Origin: Candidatus Gastranaerophilales bacterium | Lineage (GTDB): Bacteria > Cyanobacteriota > Vampirovibrionia > Gastranaerophilales > Gastranaerophilaceae | Length of the DNA: 16,260 bases | Reading direction: 5' to 3' | Assembly (NCBI GenBank): GCA_944324205.1 | Contig: CALUVK010000020.1 | Span: forward strand, 1-16,260 | Shown: one piece after another, positions 1 through 7,155 of the stretch | Position numbering within the stretch: position 1 is the stretch's first letter | Layout of the letters: the number at the start of each line of letters is the position of its first letter | Notes under the pieces: generated by a model | Told to the model about the DNA's origin: nothing | The model's input: only the letters and a program-made list of their open reading frames with translations | Databases searched by the model: none | Made by a program: the position numbers and the translations under genes

Positions 1-2662
1 TGCCGTTTATGAGGTTGTATTTTCCTGTAATATAATATGCCAGAAGCTTGCCGGAGCTTTTGATTTCTTTTATATCTGCCCAGCCATTTTTAAAACTTAA
101 AACGCCGTTTATATAATCAAATTTTGCAGTTTCGGCAAGTCCCGCGTTATTAGTAAGGGTTGCAACTGTCGTCTTTAGAATACTGTTTGTTATAATATTG
201 CTTGCGTTTAAGAATTTATCAATACGCCCTATTGAACCAAACGCGCCGTTTTTAACGCTGAAAGTTACATTCCCATTGAGTGATTTCATCATATCTTCAT
301 AGTCTGCAATCAGCATATCAAGTTTTGCATCAAATCCTAATGTTCCTGAGAGTGCATTTTTTATCCCGACAGCACCGGCGACGGCCTTTGCTGCATCCAT
401 ATTAGCGCCGGAAAAATCTATCGTAGTTTTTGCATTTGCAAGATTATATTTAATATTACCGGCAATTGTACCTAAGAAGGCTGAACCCTTGAGGTTTGTG
501 AGATAAAAATCATTCCCTTTGAGTTCAAAATCACCTGTTAAATTTTCAGCCTCAATTCCGCCGGAGGTAAATTTTGCAAGCGAAGCACTACCGTTTAAAA
601 TATGTCCATCAAGGTTTATATTAAGATTGTTCATTGTGACAGGTATTTCAGGAATATTAAGAGATGGAACCTGCACATCACCTTTTAGAGTCGGATTCAT
701 CATATTTCCCGTTATTTGAATATTGCCAATAAATGACATTTTAGATTTATCAAACATCGGTATAATTATTGTTGAGAGTTCGTTGGTATGATATAAAAGG
801 TTCAGGGTTTGTTTATTCAAATTCATATCACCGGAAAGCGTTGATTTGATATCTCCTGTTGTCAGGAAATGCAATCCGATTTTTTCTGTCAAATAATTTT
901 GAATTTTACCAGAAACAGTTGCATTAATTTTTTCGATTTGAACAGGAGTTTTAGTAATTTCAATTTCTTTTTCTCTGATATTTGCATTAATTTTAGGAAT
1001 AGAAATTTTTGCAGCAGGATTTATAATATAAACATCAGCACTTTGCGCATCACCGGAGAAAGTTTTGCCGTCAGAGGTGATGTTTACAACTGTAGAAGGG
1101 GCTTTGAGCGTTGTATTGGAAGGCGTATTTTTTATATCAATATTATTAATACTTAGTTTAATTAACGGGTTAATTTTATCAAGTCTCCCTGTAATATCCG
1201 CATTCAATGAAATCAGGCCTGAATGAATATTGTTGTCTTTTAATAAAGCACCCTGTCCTAATGCGACAAGAAGTCCTTTGAGGTTAAGCTTATCTGCTGT
1301 AAGATGAAGGTCGCTTACGGCATCCTCGCTTATTGTGCCGTAAAATTTCAGAGGCTGGTTAAATACCGAAAATCCGATATTTTTTATATTAATGTTGTTG
1401 TTATTAAGTTCCGTATCAACATTAATGTTATCCACCCCGACTTTGTATAATCCGTAATATACCTCTGCAGAAGGAATTTTCAAGTATCCGTTTGATTTTA
1501 CGGTTTTTAAATCTGATTTGAGGTTAAAGTCCGCATCAATTCGACCCTGTGCACTCAAGGTCTGCAAATCTTTGTTATTGAATATTTCAGCAATATCTTT
1601 AACTATTCTTAAAACATTAGCAATTTCCGCCTTTGACTTAAAATTCATATCAATTTTCGGATGTTTTCCAATCTTAATTAATCCGTCAATTTTTGAAAGT
1701 TCATTCTTTTCGGTATAAATGTTTGAAAGTATATTTATGCTATTTCCCTTGAACTCGACATTCACATCACTCGGGGGTAAATTTAGTATAGATAAATTGG
1801 TAACAACAGCTTTTCCGTTTATACCTTCTCTTGCTATGATTAAATCAGCATCTGCATTAGCGCACAATCCGCTTTTATACAGCCCCTTAAAAATTTCCGT
1901 AATATTAACCGGCTCGCTCTCTTTTTGAGCCTCTTCCGCAGCCTGCGGGGTTGTAATCAAATCATTAAGTTCAATATCCGGCATGATTTTATTTAAGACT
2001 GAAAGATTGTATTTAAACTGTTCTCTGTCTTTGAATACAGCTTTGCCTGAAGCTTTAACCCTGACACTTTTATTCAGAATAAAATCAGTAATCTCTGTTT
2101 TATCTCCGCTTATAATATATTTATCATCTCCGTTTATGAACGTAATATTATATCCTCCGGATTTGATATCAGGGAGATGATTTGAGAATTTGAGCCCGAG
2201 AGGAAGGGATAAATTCTGCGGTTTAACCTCTTCATTATTTTGGTTTTTTTCTTCCTGCGGGAAGTATTTTTCTATTTCAAAACTTCCGTCATTATTGATT
2301 TTTAAATCAATATCAACATTTTCAAGGCTAACAATATCAATCTCAATTTTTCTTGCAAGAAGCGGGATTAATGACATTTTGACCTGAAAATCATTGGAGT
2401 CAAAAACCTGTTCATTATCAGGAGTAAGCAGTGTGAAGCGTTTTACTTTTAATCCGGCAGTAAGTTTTGGGGTTGTTACAACCTTTACTCCCTCAAGTTT
2501 TGATACAAGCCCTGTTGCTTTATGGATTTCTCCGTTGATTTGCGGAATGTATCCTTCAATTATCGGGTTTAAAATAAGCGGAGAAAGCAAAAATATTGCG
2601 TAAACTCCGGCAACCGCACCCGCTGCTCCGATTAAAACCTTAGTCCAGACCCTTTTATTCAT
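1..2662 (-). CDS. AsmA-family envelope protein, 3' end outside the window
   Basis: An uninterrupted minus-strand frame of 887 codons starts at the ATG at 2662 and has no stop before the left edge. A strong ribosome site (AGGAGAGG, complement of 2668-2675) sits 5 bases upstream, which fixes the start. The N-terminus is MNKRVW followed by a hydrophobic segment (about residues 7-30) and then a very long series of alternating beta-type stretches rich in N, D, K, I and L. Near the visible C-terminal end come the SGANMDAAKAVAGA segment, a FDAKLDMLIA strand and a GKLLAYYITGKYNL stretch, typical of the AsmA C-terminal region. AsmA/TamB-type proteins are inner-membrane-anchored periplasmic proteins linked to lipid transport and outer-membrane assembly. 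The family call rests on architecture and the C-terminal motifs; the exact subfamily is unknown. The gene is divergent from aspS. Confidence 0.85.
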   Translation of the reverse strand, partial: MNKRVWTKVLIGAAGAVAGVYAIFLLSPLILNPIIEGYIPQINGEIHKATGLVSKLEGVKVVTTPKLTAGLKVKRFTLLTPDNEQVFDSNDFQVKMSLIPLLARKIEIDIVSLENVDIDLKINNDGSFEIEKYFPQEEKNQNNEEVKPQNLSLPLGLKFSNHLPDIKSGGYNITFINGDDKYIISGDKTEITDFILNKSVRVKASGKAVFKDREQFKYNLSVLNKIMPDIELNDLITTPQAAEEAQKESEPVNITEIFKGLYKSGLCANADADLIIAREGINGKAVVTNLSILNLPPSDVNVEFKGNSINILSNIYTEKNELSKIDGLIKIGKHPKIDMNFKSKAEIANVLRIVKDIAEIFNNKDLQTLSAQGRIDADFNLKSDLKTVKSNGYLKIPSAEVYYGLYKVGVDNINVDTELNNNNINIKNIGFSVFNQPLKFYGTISEDAVSDLHLTADKLNLKGLLVALGQGALLKDNNIHSGLISLNADITGRLDKINPLIKLSINNIDIKNTPSNTTLKAPSTVVNITSDGKTFSGDAQSADVYIINPAAKISIPKINANIREKEIEITKTPVQIEKINATVSGKIQNYLTEKIGLHFLTTGDIKSTLSGDMNLNKQTLNLLYHTNELSTIIIPMFDKSKMSFIGNIQITGNMMNPTLKGDVQVPSLNIPEIPVTMNNLNINLDGHILNGSASLAKFTSGGIEAENLTGDFELKGNDFYLTNLKGSAFLGTIAGNIKYNLANAKTTIDFSGANMDAAKAVAGAVGIKNALSGTLGFDAKLDMLIADYEDMMKSLNGNVTFSVKNGAFGSIGRIDKFLNASNIITNSILKTTVATLTNNAGLAETAKFDYINGVLSFKNGWADIKEIKSSGKLLAYYITGKYNLING

Positions 2663-2686
2663 ATAATCCTCTCCTAAACTTACCTA

Positions 2687-2715
2687 ATTATATTAGAAAA
2701 TAAATAAATTGAGAA
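2687..2715 (-). promoter_or_regulatory. Candidate promoter of the AsmA-like gene
   Basis: On the minus strand there is a perfect TATAAT (complement of 2687-2692) with TTCTCA (complement of 2710-2715, four of six consensus bases) 17 bases upstream. The start codon is 24 bases downstream of the -10 box, leaving room for the observed ribosome site. Predicted by eye from spacing and consensus. Confidence 0.5.
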
Positions 2716-2741
2716 TAGCTCTTGCGGGTTGTATTAAAAAA

Positions 2742-2834
2742 TCAAAAATCTTCCCCTTTCATATCTTCTACTTTACATTTCCACCCGTTTAACTTGCAAT
2801 GAGTGTGATGTACCAAGCTTTCCTTTGCATTCAA
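2742..2834 (-). CDS. Possible 30-residue protein, unrecognised
   Basis: In the spacer between the AsmA-like gene and aspS, a minus-strand frame begins with TTG at 2834 and ends with TGA at 2742-2744. It would encode a peptide starting MNAKESLVHHTHCKLNG and ending CKVEDMKGEDF. The residue mix (two Cys, three His, one Trp, many Lys/Glu) looks more protein-like than a random AT-rich reading. The frame stays open further upstream without a clear start, so it could be the end of a decayed gene. G-rich stretches (AAAGGGG directly before TTG, AAGGGGG further back) are present, but neither is at ideal spacing. The opposite strand also has a 27-codon frame (2800-2883) with no ribosome site. No family is recognised; this is a weak candidate. 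Confidence 0.2.
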   Translation of the reverse strand: MNAKESLVHHTHCKLNGWKCKVEDMKGEDF

Positions 2835-2847
2835 CCCCTTTACATTT
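2771..2847. repeat. Two direct copies of CTTTACATTT
   Basis: The ten bases CTTTACATTT occur at 2771-2780 and again at 2838-2847, both followed by a C-rich run. They lie in the divergent spacer upstream of aspS. Whether they bind a regulator or reflect an ancient local duplication cannot be told from sequence alone. Confidence 0.4.
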
Positions 2848-2857
2848 ACCCCCTTTT

Positions 2858-2885
2858 TTGTTACGATTTTAGGGCAAATTAGAAT
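2858..2885 (+). promoter_or_regulatory. Weak candidate promoter of aspS
   Basis: TTGTTA (2858-2863) and TAGAAT (2880-2885) are separated by 16 bases. The predicted transcript would start about 15 bases before the TTG start codon, giving a very short leader that just includes the ribosome site. No T-box-like leader is visible. Confidence 0.3.
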
Positions 2886-2891
2886 TTTTAT

Positions 2892-2908
2892 AGGGAGATG
2901 ATAAATTG
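2892..2908 (+). promoter_or_regulatory. Ribosome site that selects a TTG start for aspS
   Basis: AGGGAG (2892-2897) lies 8 bases before TTG at 2906. The first in-frame ATG (2918) would be 20 bases from it, which is too far. An overlapping ATG at 2898 hits a stop after three codons (ATG ATA AAT TGA), so it is not a rival start. Confidence 0.65.
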
Positions 2909-4678
2909 AAAACCAGAATGAAATCGAATAATTGCGGTGAATTAAATCTTAGCAATTTAAATGAAGAAGTTACTTTATCCGGCTGGGTTTCTACGGTCAG
3001 AGACTTAGGCGGAATTTTGTTTATAGAATTAAGAGACAGAAGCGGATTTTTCCAGCTTGTAGCAAACCCGCAGATTAACCCTGATGTACATAAAGCTTTT
3101 GAAAAAGTAAGAAGCGAATATGTAATTATGGTAAAAGGCAAGGTCACAAAAAGGCCGGAAGAGACTTATAACGAGAAGTATCCTACCGGTCAGGTTGAGA
3201 TGTATCCGGAATCTGTTGAAATCTTAGCGGAGTCTAAGGTATTGCCGTTTGTGCTGGGTGATGATAGTGTTTCAGAGGATATCAGATTAAAATACAGATA
3301 TCTTGATATCAGAAACGAAAAAATGCTTAATAACCTGAAAACCCGCCACAACATTGTTCAGGCAGTTAGAAATTATTTAAACAATCAGGATTTTCTTGAA
3401 GTTGAAACACCGATATTGATTAAAACAACTCCTGAAGGGGCAAGAGATTATCTTGTACCTTCACGTGTTCAGCCGGGGAAATTCTTTGCGCTTCCGCAAT
3501 CTCCGCAAATCTTTAAACAATTACTTATGGTAGGCGGAATTGAAAAATATTATCAGATTGCAAAATGCTTCCGTGATGAGGACTTGAGAGCAGACAGACA
3601 GCCTGAATTCACACAGATTGATATGGAATTATCTTTTGTAGAACAGCAGGATGTTATAAAAGTTGTAGAAGGACTGCTTGTAGATGCGTTTAAGGCAGCA
3701 GGAGTCGAGATTAAGCCTCCATTCAAGCAAATCCCGTGGCAGGAAGCTATGGACAGATTTGGTTCAGATAAGCCGGATACAAGATTTGGATTAGAACTTT
3801 TTGATATCGGAGATATCATTCTTGAATCAAATTTTGAAATTGTTAAAAATACTCTGCTTAACGGCGGAATTGTAAGAGGTATAAGAATTCCGGGCGGAGC
3901 TAAGTATTCAAGAAAAGATATTGATGATATTACAAAGCTTGCTGTATCATTCGGTGCTAAGGCTTTAGCTAATATTATTTATAACGAAGACGGCACAGCT
4001 AAGTCTCCCGTTTTAAAATTTGTAACAGATGAGCAGGCCAAAGCTATTCAGGAAAGAGCAGGGGCAGAGGCAGGCGATATCATATTCTTTGTTGCAGATA
4101 AACCGAAACTTGTCTATGACATTATGGGCAGATTGAGATTACATTTCGGAAAATCTCTTAACCTGATTGATGAAAATAAACACAACCTTCTCTGGGTTGT
4201 GGACTTCCCAATGTTTGAGTGGTCTGATGAAGAAGGCAGGTTTATGGCAATGCACCATCCGTTTACTTCTCCAAACTTAGAAGATTTAGACAAATTAGAC
4301 AGCGGCGATTTGGGTAATGTAAAATCAATCGCTTATGATATTGTATACAATGGAACAGAGCTTGGCGGAGGTTCAGTCAGAATTCACTCAAGCGAAGTTC
4401 AAAAGAAAATCTTTAAAGCGCTGGGCTTAACAGAAGAAGAAGCCGCAGAGAAGTTTGGATTTATGGTTAATGCGCTTCAATATGGCACACCACCGCATGC
4501 GGGACTTGCGATTGGTTTAGACAGACTCGTTGCTTTATTATGCAGAACAGACTCTATCCGTGATGTTATTGCATTCCCGAAAAACGCAAGCGCTAAAGAT
4601 TTGATGAGCGACGCTCCGGGCGAAGCCTCATTACAGCAGATGCGGGAACTGCATATTAAAAGCACGGTAAAACAATAA
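2906..4678 (+). CDS. aspS: Aspartyl-tRNA synthetase
   Basis: This 590-residue protein charges tRNA with aspartate in the cytoplasm. The length matches bacterial-type AspRS. An N-terminal OB-fold anticodon domain (LSGWVSTVRDLGG, about residues 24-36) is followed by the class II catalytic core: ALPQSPQIFKQLL (195-207), motif 2 as CFRDEDLRADRQPEFTQID (221-239) and motif 3 with GLDRL (537-541). The region between motifs 2 and 3 has the bacterial GAD insertion. Residue 34 is Leu in the RDLGG loop, as in discriminating enzymes such as that of E. coli, where non-discriminating ones often have His. That suggests, but does not prove, that it charges only tRNA-Asp. The start is TTG. The gene ends at a strong two-way terminator and appears monocistronic. 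Confidence 0.98.
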   Translation: MKTRMKSNNCGELNLSNLNEEVTLSGWVSTVRDLGGILFIELRDRSGFFQLVANPQINPDVHKAFEKVRSEYVIMVKGKVTKRPEETYNEKYPTGQVEMYPESVEILAESKVLPFVLGDDSVSEDIRLKYRYLDIRNEKMLNNLKTRHNIVQAVRNYLNNQDFLEVETPILIKTTPEGARDYLVPSRVQPGKFFALPQSPQIFKQLLMVGGIEKYYQIAKCFRDEDLRADRQPEFTQIDMELSFVEQQDVIKVVEGLLVDAFKAAGVEIKPPFKQIPWQEAMDRFGSDKPDTRFGLELFDIGDIILESNFEIVKNTLLNGGIVRGIRIPGGAKYSRKDIDDITKLAVSFGAKALANIIYNEDGTAKSPVLKFVTDEQAKAIQERAGAEAGDIIFFVADKPKLVYDIMGRLRLHFGKSLNLIDENKHNLLWVVDFPMFEWSDEEGRFMAMHHPFTSPNLEDLDKLDSGDLGNVKSIAYDIVYNGTELGGGSVRIHSSEVQKKIFKALGLTEEEAAEKFGFMVNALQYGTPPHAGLAIGLDRLVALLCRTDSIRDVIAFPKNASAKDLMSDAPGEASLQQMRELHIKSTVKQ

Positions 4679-4691
4679 AAATTATAATTAT

Positions 4692-4729
4692 AAAAAAAAG
4701 GACTTGCTGACAGAAAGGCAAGTCTTTTT
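4692..4729. terminator. Bidirectional terminator between aspS and the 330-residue gene
   Basis: GACTTGC (4701-4707) pairs with GCAAGTC (4718-4724) around a 10-base loop. A run of T follows on the plus strand (4725-4729) and a run of eight A precedes it (4692-4699), giving U-tracts on both strands. It therefore serves aspS and the convergent gene. Confidence 0.9.
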
Positions 4730-4772
4730 GCATAAAAGGAAATAAAGGAATATTAGAATAAAAACTTTAAAT

Positions 4773-5765
4773 CTAGCCGCTACCCCAGTCAAATACTGAA
4801 CCTGATGCATCTTCGATATAAGATTTAACTGACTGAATTTCAGTATTAATAGCTTCCAACTCCGTAGATAAATCCTGATTTTCAATATCCAACCAGTCTT
4901 CTTTTTCAGATATTCTAGCCTTTTCAGCTTCATACCAGGCAGTTATTTCTTCTCTGACAGAAGAATCATTATTTTCTTGTACAAGACCTGCTGTAATATA
5001 ATAAGTTAGAGATGTTGCAGGATCATAATTTCCTTCATCATCCACAGACTCTAACTGGAAGGTGCCACTCACAATTGCATCACTTACATAATCATCATTA
5101 GCAGCCATATCTTTATTATATTCAGTAGTCCATCCGTTAGCAGCAGCAGCTTGGAATATAGGATAATAAAAATCAACAATTGATTGAATTGCATTGGTTA
5201 ATGTATCAGAATTATTAACAATAGTTTGTTCTCCTGTTGCATTACCTGTAGTTGTTTGTACATCATTTGCTGTGTATTCTGATGAAACCTTATCACCATT
5301 TATAACAGTCTGAAATTGTTCAGCAGTAAATCCGGGAATAAATGCTGCCAAAATTTCCGGAATTTTTTCTACTGAAAAAGTTCCACCCTGCCCTTTATTA
5401 TTCATTGCAGAAGAACCTAAAACACTTGTAATAGCATTTGCATATGTATCACTCATGATTACCTGGCCTTTAAAATCGGTCAAAATCATAGAGTTTTCAC
5501 TTTTCAGAGCATGATTTCCACTCGTAATTGCAGTATAATTTGCACCATATCCCATCAAATAGTTGTAATTAATCTTGTTATATTGACCATTTGCATAATA
5601 AGAAATTTGTTTTGCCTGCAACTTACTCTGATATTCTTTAGACAGCTCACTTTGTTCTCTCGTTAAAGCCATTTTTTCCATGGAATTAATAGAGATACCG
5701 TACTCGCAATCTGCTTTACGAGCGGTTAATGTTAAGAGTCTAATTTGTGCGCAGGCTAATCCCAT
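4773..5765 (-). CDS. Unknown 330-residue protein with MGLACAQ N-terminus, possibly exported
   Basis: No characterised family is recognised. The N-terminus MGLACAQIRLLTLTARKAD is not a Sec signal: it has no hydrophobic core and no cleavage site. It continues into a long helical, probably coiled-coil stretch up to about residue 55, rich in E, Q and K. The middle is rich in T, S, N, G and A. The end has another Glu/Lys-rich helix (about 275-320) and finishes with FDWGSG. Helices at both ends with a low-complexity middle resemble flagellin, hook-associated or type III-exported proteins, but no such family is claimed. From memory, similar N-termini recur in gut Melainabacteria proteins. The ATG at 5765 is preceded by AAAGGAAA at good spacing. 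It is divergent from the AAA+ pair and shares its promoter region. Confidence 0.75.
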   Translation of the reverse strand: MGLACAQIRLLTLTARKADCEYGISINSMEKMALTREQSELSKEYQSKLQAKQISYYANGQYNKINYNYLMGYGANYTAITSGNHALKSENSMILTDFKGQVIMSDTYANAITSVLGSSAMNNKGQGGTFSVEKIPEILAAFIPGFTAEQFQTVINGDKVSSEYTANDVQTTTGNATGEQTIVNNSDTLTNAIQSIVDFYYPIFQAAAANGWTTEYNKDMAANDDYVSDAIVSGTFQLESVDDEGNYDPATSLTYYITAGLVQENNDSSVREEITAWYEAEKARISEKEDWLDIENQDLSTELEAINTEIQSVKSYIEDASGSVFDWGSG

Positions 5766-5789
5766 TTTTATTTCCTTTATTTAGTCCCT

Positions 5790-5818
5790 TTTACATGTAT
5801 ATCGGCATTTTTAGTCAA
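5790..5818 (-). promoter_or_regulatory. Candidate promoter of the 330-residue gene
   Basis: On the minus strand TTGACT (complement of 5813-5818, five of six consensus bases) is followed after 17 bases by TGTAAA (complement of 5790-5795, four of six). It lies 25 bases upstream of the start codon. Confidence 0.45.
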
Positions 5819-5852
5819 AACTTTAGGTTTTTTAAGAAAAAATTTACAAATC

Positions 5853-5881
5853 TTTACATTAAAGCAATTTTGCTCTATTTT
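5853..5881 (+). promoter_or_regulatory. Weak candidate promoter of the AAA+ pair
   Basis: TTTACA (5853-5858) and TATTTT (5876-5881) are spaced by 17 bases on the plus strand. The spacer is so AT-rich that chance matches are likely. If real, the leader to the ATG at 5923 would be about 35 bases. Confidence 0.25.
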
Positions 5882-5912
5882 TGGTTTTATACATGTTAGA
5901 AGGACAAGTGTC

Positions 5913-5925
5913 AGGAGTTCGTATG
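5913..5925 (+). promoter_or_regulatory. Ribosome site fixing the start of the first AAA+ gene
   Basis: AGGAG (5913-5917) lies 5 bases before ATG at 5923. The same frame is open from a TTG at 5881 and has an ATG at 5893, but neither has a ribosome site. The shorter 401-residue protein is therefore preferred. Confidence 0.7.
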
Positions 5926-7128
5926 ACTACAATTAATTTAGTTTCAAGCAATGGTAATCAACCAATTAGCACACAAACAAACACATCTCAGGTTAATTTC
6001 AGAGCAGCTTCTGCTGTGTCAGAGCAAAATGAAATTGATACATTTATAAAAGAACGCGAAAAAGCTAAAAAAGATGCTAAGAAACAGCAAAATTTAAATA
6101 TGGGAATTCAAATAGCTGTATTAGGCGCTTTGTTGGCTTCCGTCGGATTGTCTTTATGGATGTTTTTAGGTAAAGGTGCGGCAAAAACAGAATTTTCAAA
6201 AATCACCGAAAAAATGCCTTCTCTAAAAGATGATTGTGTAAACCCAAAAGTTAAAAACTTTATTGAAAAAACTATAAAAATTTTAGAAGCACCAAAAGAC
6301 TTTGTTAAATATACAGGTGCAAAAGCCCCGAGAATGGTTTTATTCCACGGTCCTACAGGAACGGGTAAAACTTTTTCGGCAAAACTTCTTGCAAAAGAAA
6401 TGGGCGCAGAATACGGAGAGATTCAATTCTCGGATTTATCTTCGGAATACGTAGGTAAAACCGCAGTTAATATCTCTAAAAAATTCAAAGAAATTGCAAA
6501 AATGGCTAAAAAACATCCTGACAAAAAGTATGTAGTTACATTTAACGAGATTGACTCTCTGATTAATAATGTTAATAAATTAGGTCCTAATAACCAGCAT
6601 CTGGGACAAAACAGAACTTCATTCCTTAACGGGTTAGACTCGATTAAAGATATACCGAATTTAACAATCGTAGGAACAACGAATATTAATCCAAATACTG
6701 CAAATCTTGATGCTGCAACTTTAAGCAGACTGGGCAATATTTTTGAAATAGAGAAACCTATTCAAAATGAAATCAAATCTGCATTAAAATTTCATTTAGG
6801 TAAATCCGAAGCTGCAAAAGACTTAATCAGCAATGATGCAGAGTTGGATAAAATAGCTGCACTAATTCAACAGAAAAACGGTGCTCAAAGAGATGTTGCC
6901 AATATCGTAGATACAGCGCTTTCTGATTTTCTTGTTAAAAATATAGACAATCCGGCTAAAAATAGTACTAAAATAACAGCAGATTATTTGACGAATGCAG
7001 TTAAAAATAAAGAGACATGGGCTGCCGGAATTGAATCAGGAACAAAGAAACCTGTCGGTGATGATGCTCAAAACAAATTAATGGATGCATTCTGGAGATT
7101 TATAGCAAAAACAAACGGTGCAATATAA
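5923..7128 (+). CDS. Membrane-anchored AAA+ ATPase with altered Walker B
   Basis: This 401-residue protein has a polar N-terminus containing VNFRA (24-28), a Lys/Glu-rich charged segment (41-55), one membrane segment (about 61-83), a block DDCVNPKV (103-110) and a single AAA+ domain. Walker A is GPTGTGKT (143-150). The pore-loop region is SSEYVGKT. Sensor 1 is GTTN (251-254). A Vps4-like SR finger lies at 268-269 and a sensor-2-like AQRDV at 321-325. Walker B reads VVTFNE (204-209): Asn208 replaces the usual Mg-binding Asp while the catalytic Glu is kept. No zinc-protease motif (HExxH) follows, so it is not FtsH. It probably remodels or unfolds proteins at the inner membrane; the substrate is unknown. 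It is followed 27 bases later by a paralogue. Confidence 0.85.
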   Translation: MTTINLVSSNGNQPISTQTNTSQVNFRAASAVSEQNEIDTFIKEREKAKKDAKKQQNLNMGIQIAVLGALLASVGLSLWMFLGKGAAKTEFSKITEKMPSLKDDCVNPKVKNFIEKTIKILEAPKDFVKYTGAKAPRMVLFHGPTGTGKTFSAKLLAKEMGAEYGEIQFSDLSSEYVGKTAVNISKKFKEIAKMAKKHPDKKYVVTFNEIDSLINNVNKLGPNNQHLGQNRTSFLNGLDSIKDIPNLTIVGTTNINPNTANLDAATLSRLGNIFEIEKPIQNEIKSALKFHLGKSEAAKDLISNDAELDKIAALIQQKNGAQRDVANIVDTALSDFLVKNIDNPAKNSTKITADYLTNAVKNKETWAAGIESGTKKPVGDDAQNKLMDAFWRFIAKTNGAI

Positions 7129-7155
7129 AATTAACGGAAATTAAAGGTTAAAAAT

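Noticed and set aside
519..2603. A chain of short plus-strand open frames of 65-95 codons
   Set aside because: They lie entirely antisense to the long AsmA-like minus-strand frame, lack ribosome sites and have low-complexity Ser/Phe/Ile-rich translations.
2677..2905. T-box or other aminoacyl-tRNA synthetase leader for aspS
   Set aside because: No stem with a T-box sequence (TGGNACCGCG-like) or terminator/antiterminator is visible in the spacer.
2869..3147. A 92-codon minus-strand frame over the start of aspS
   Set aside because: It is antisense to the conserved OB-fold of aspS and resembles no protein.
5881..5922. Earlier TTG (5881) or ATG (5893) starts for the first AAA+ gene
   Set aside because: Neither has a ribosome site, and the TTG overlaps the candidate -10 box. 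AGGAG before 5923 is well placed.
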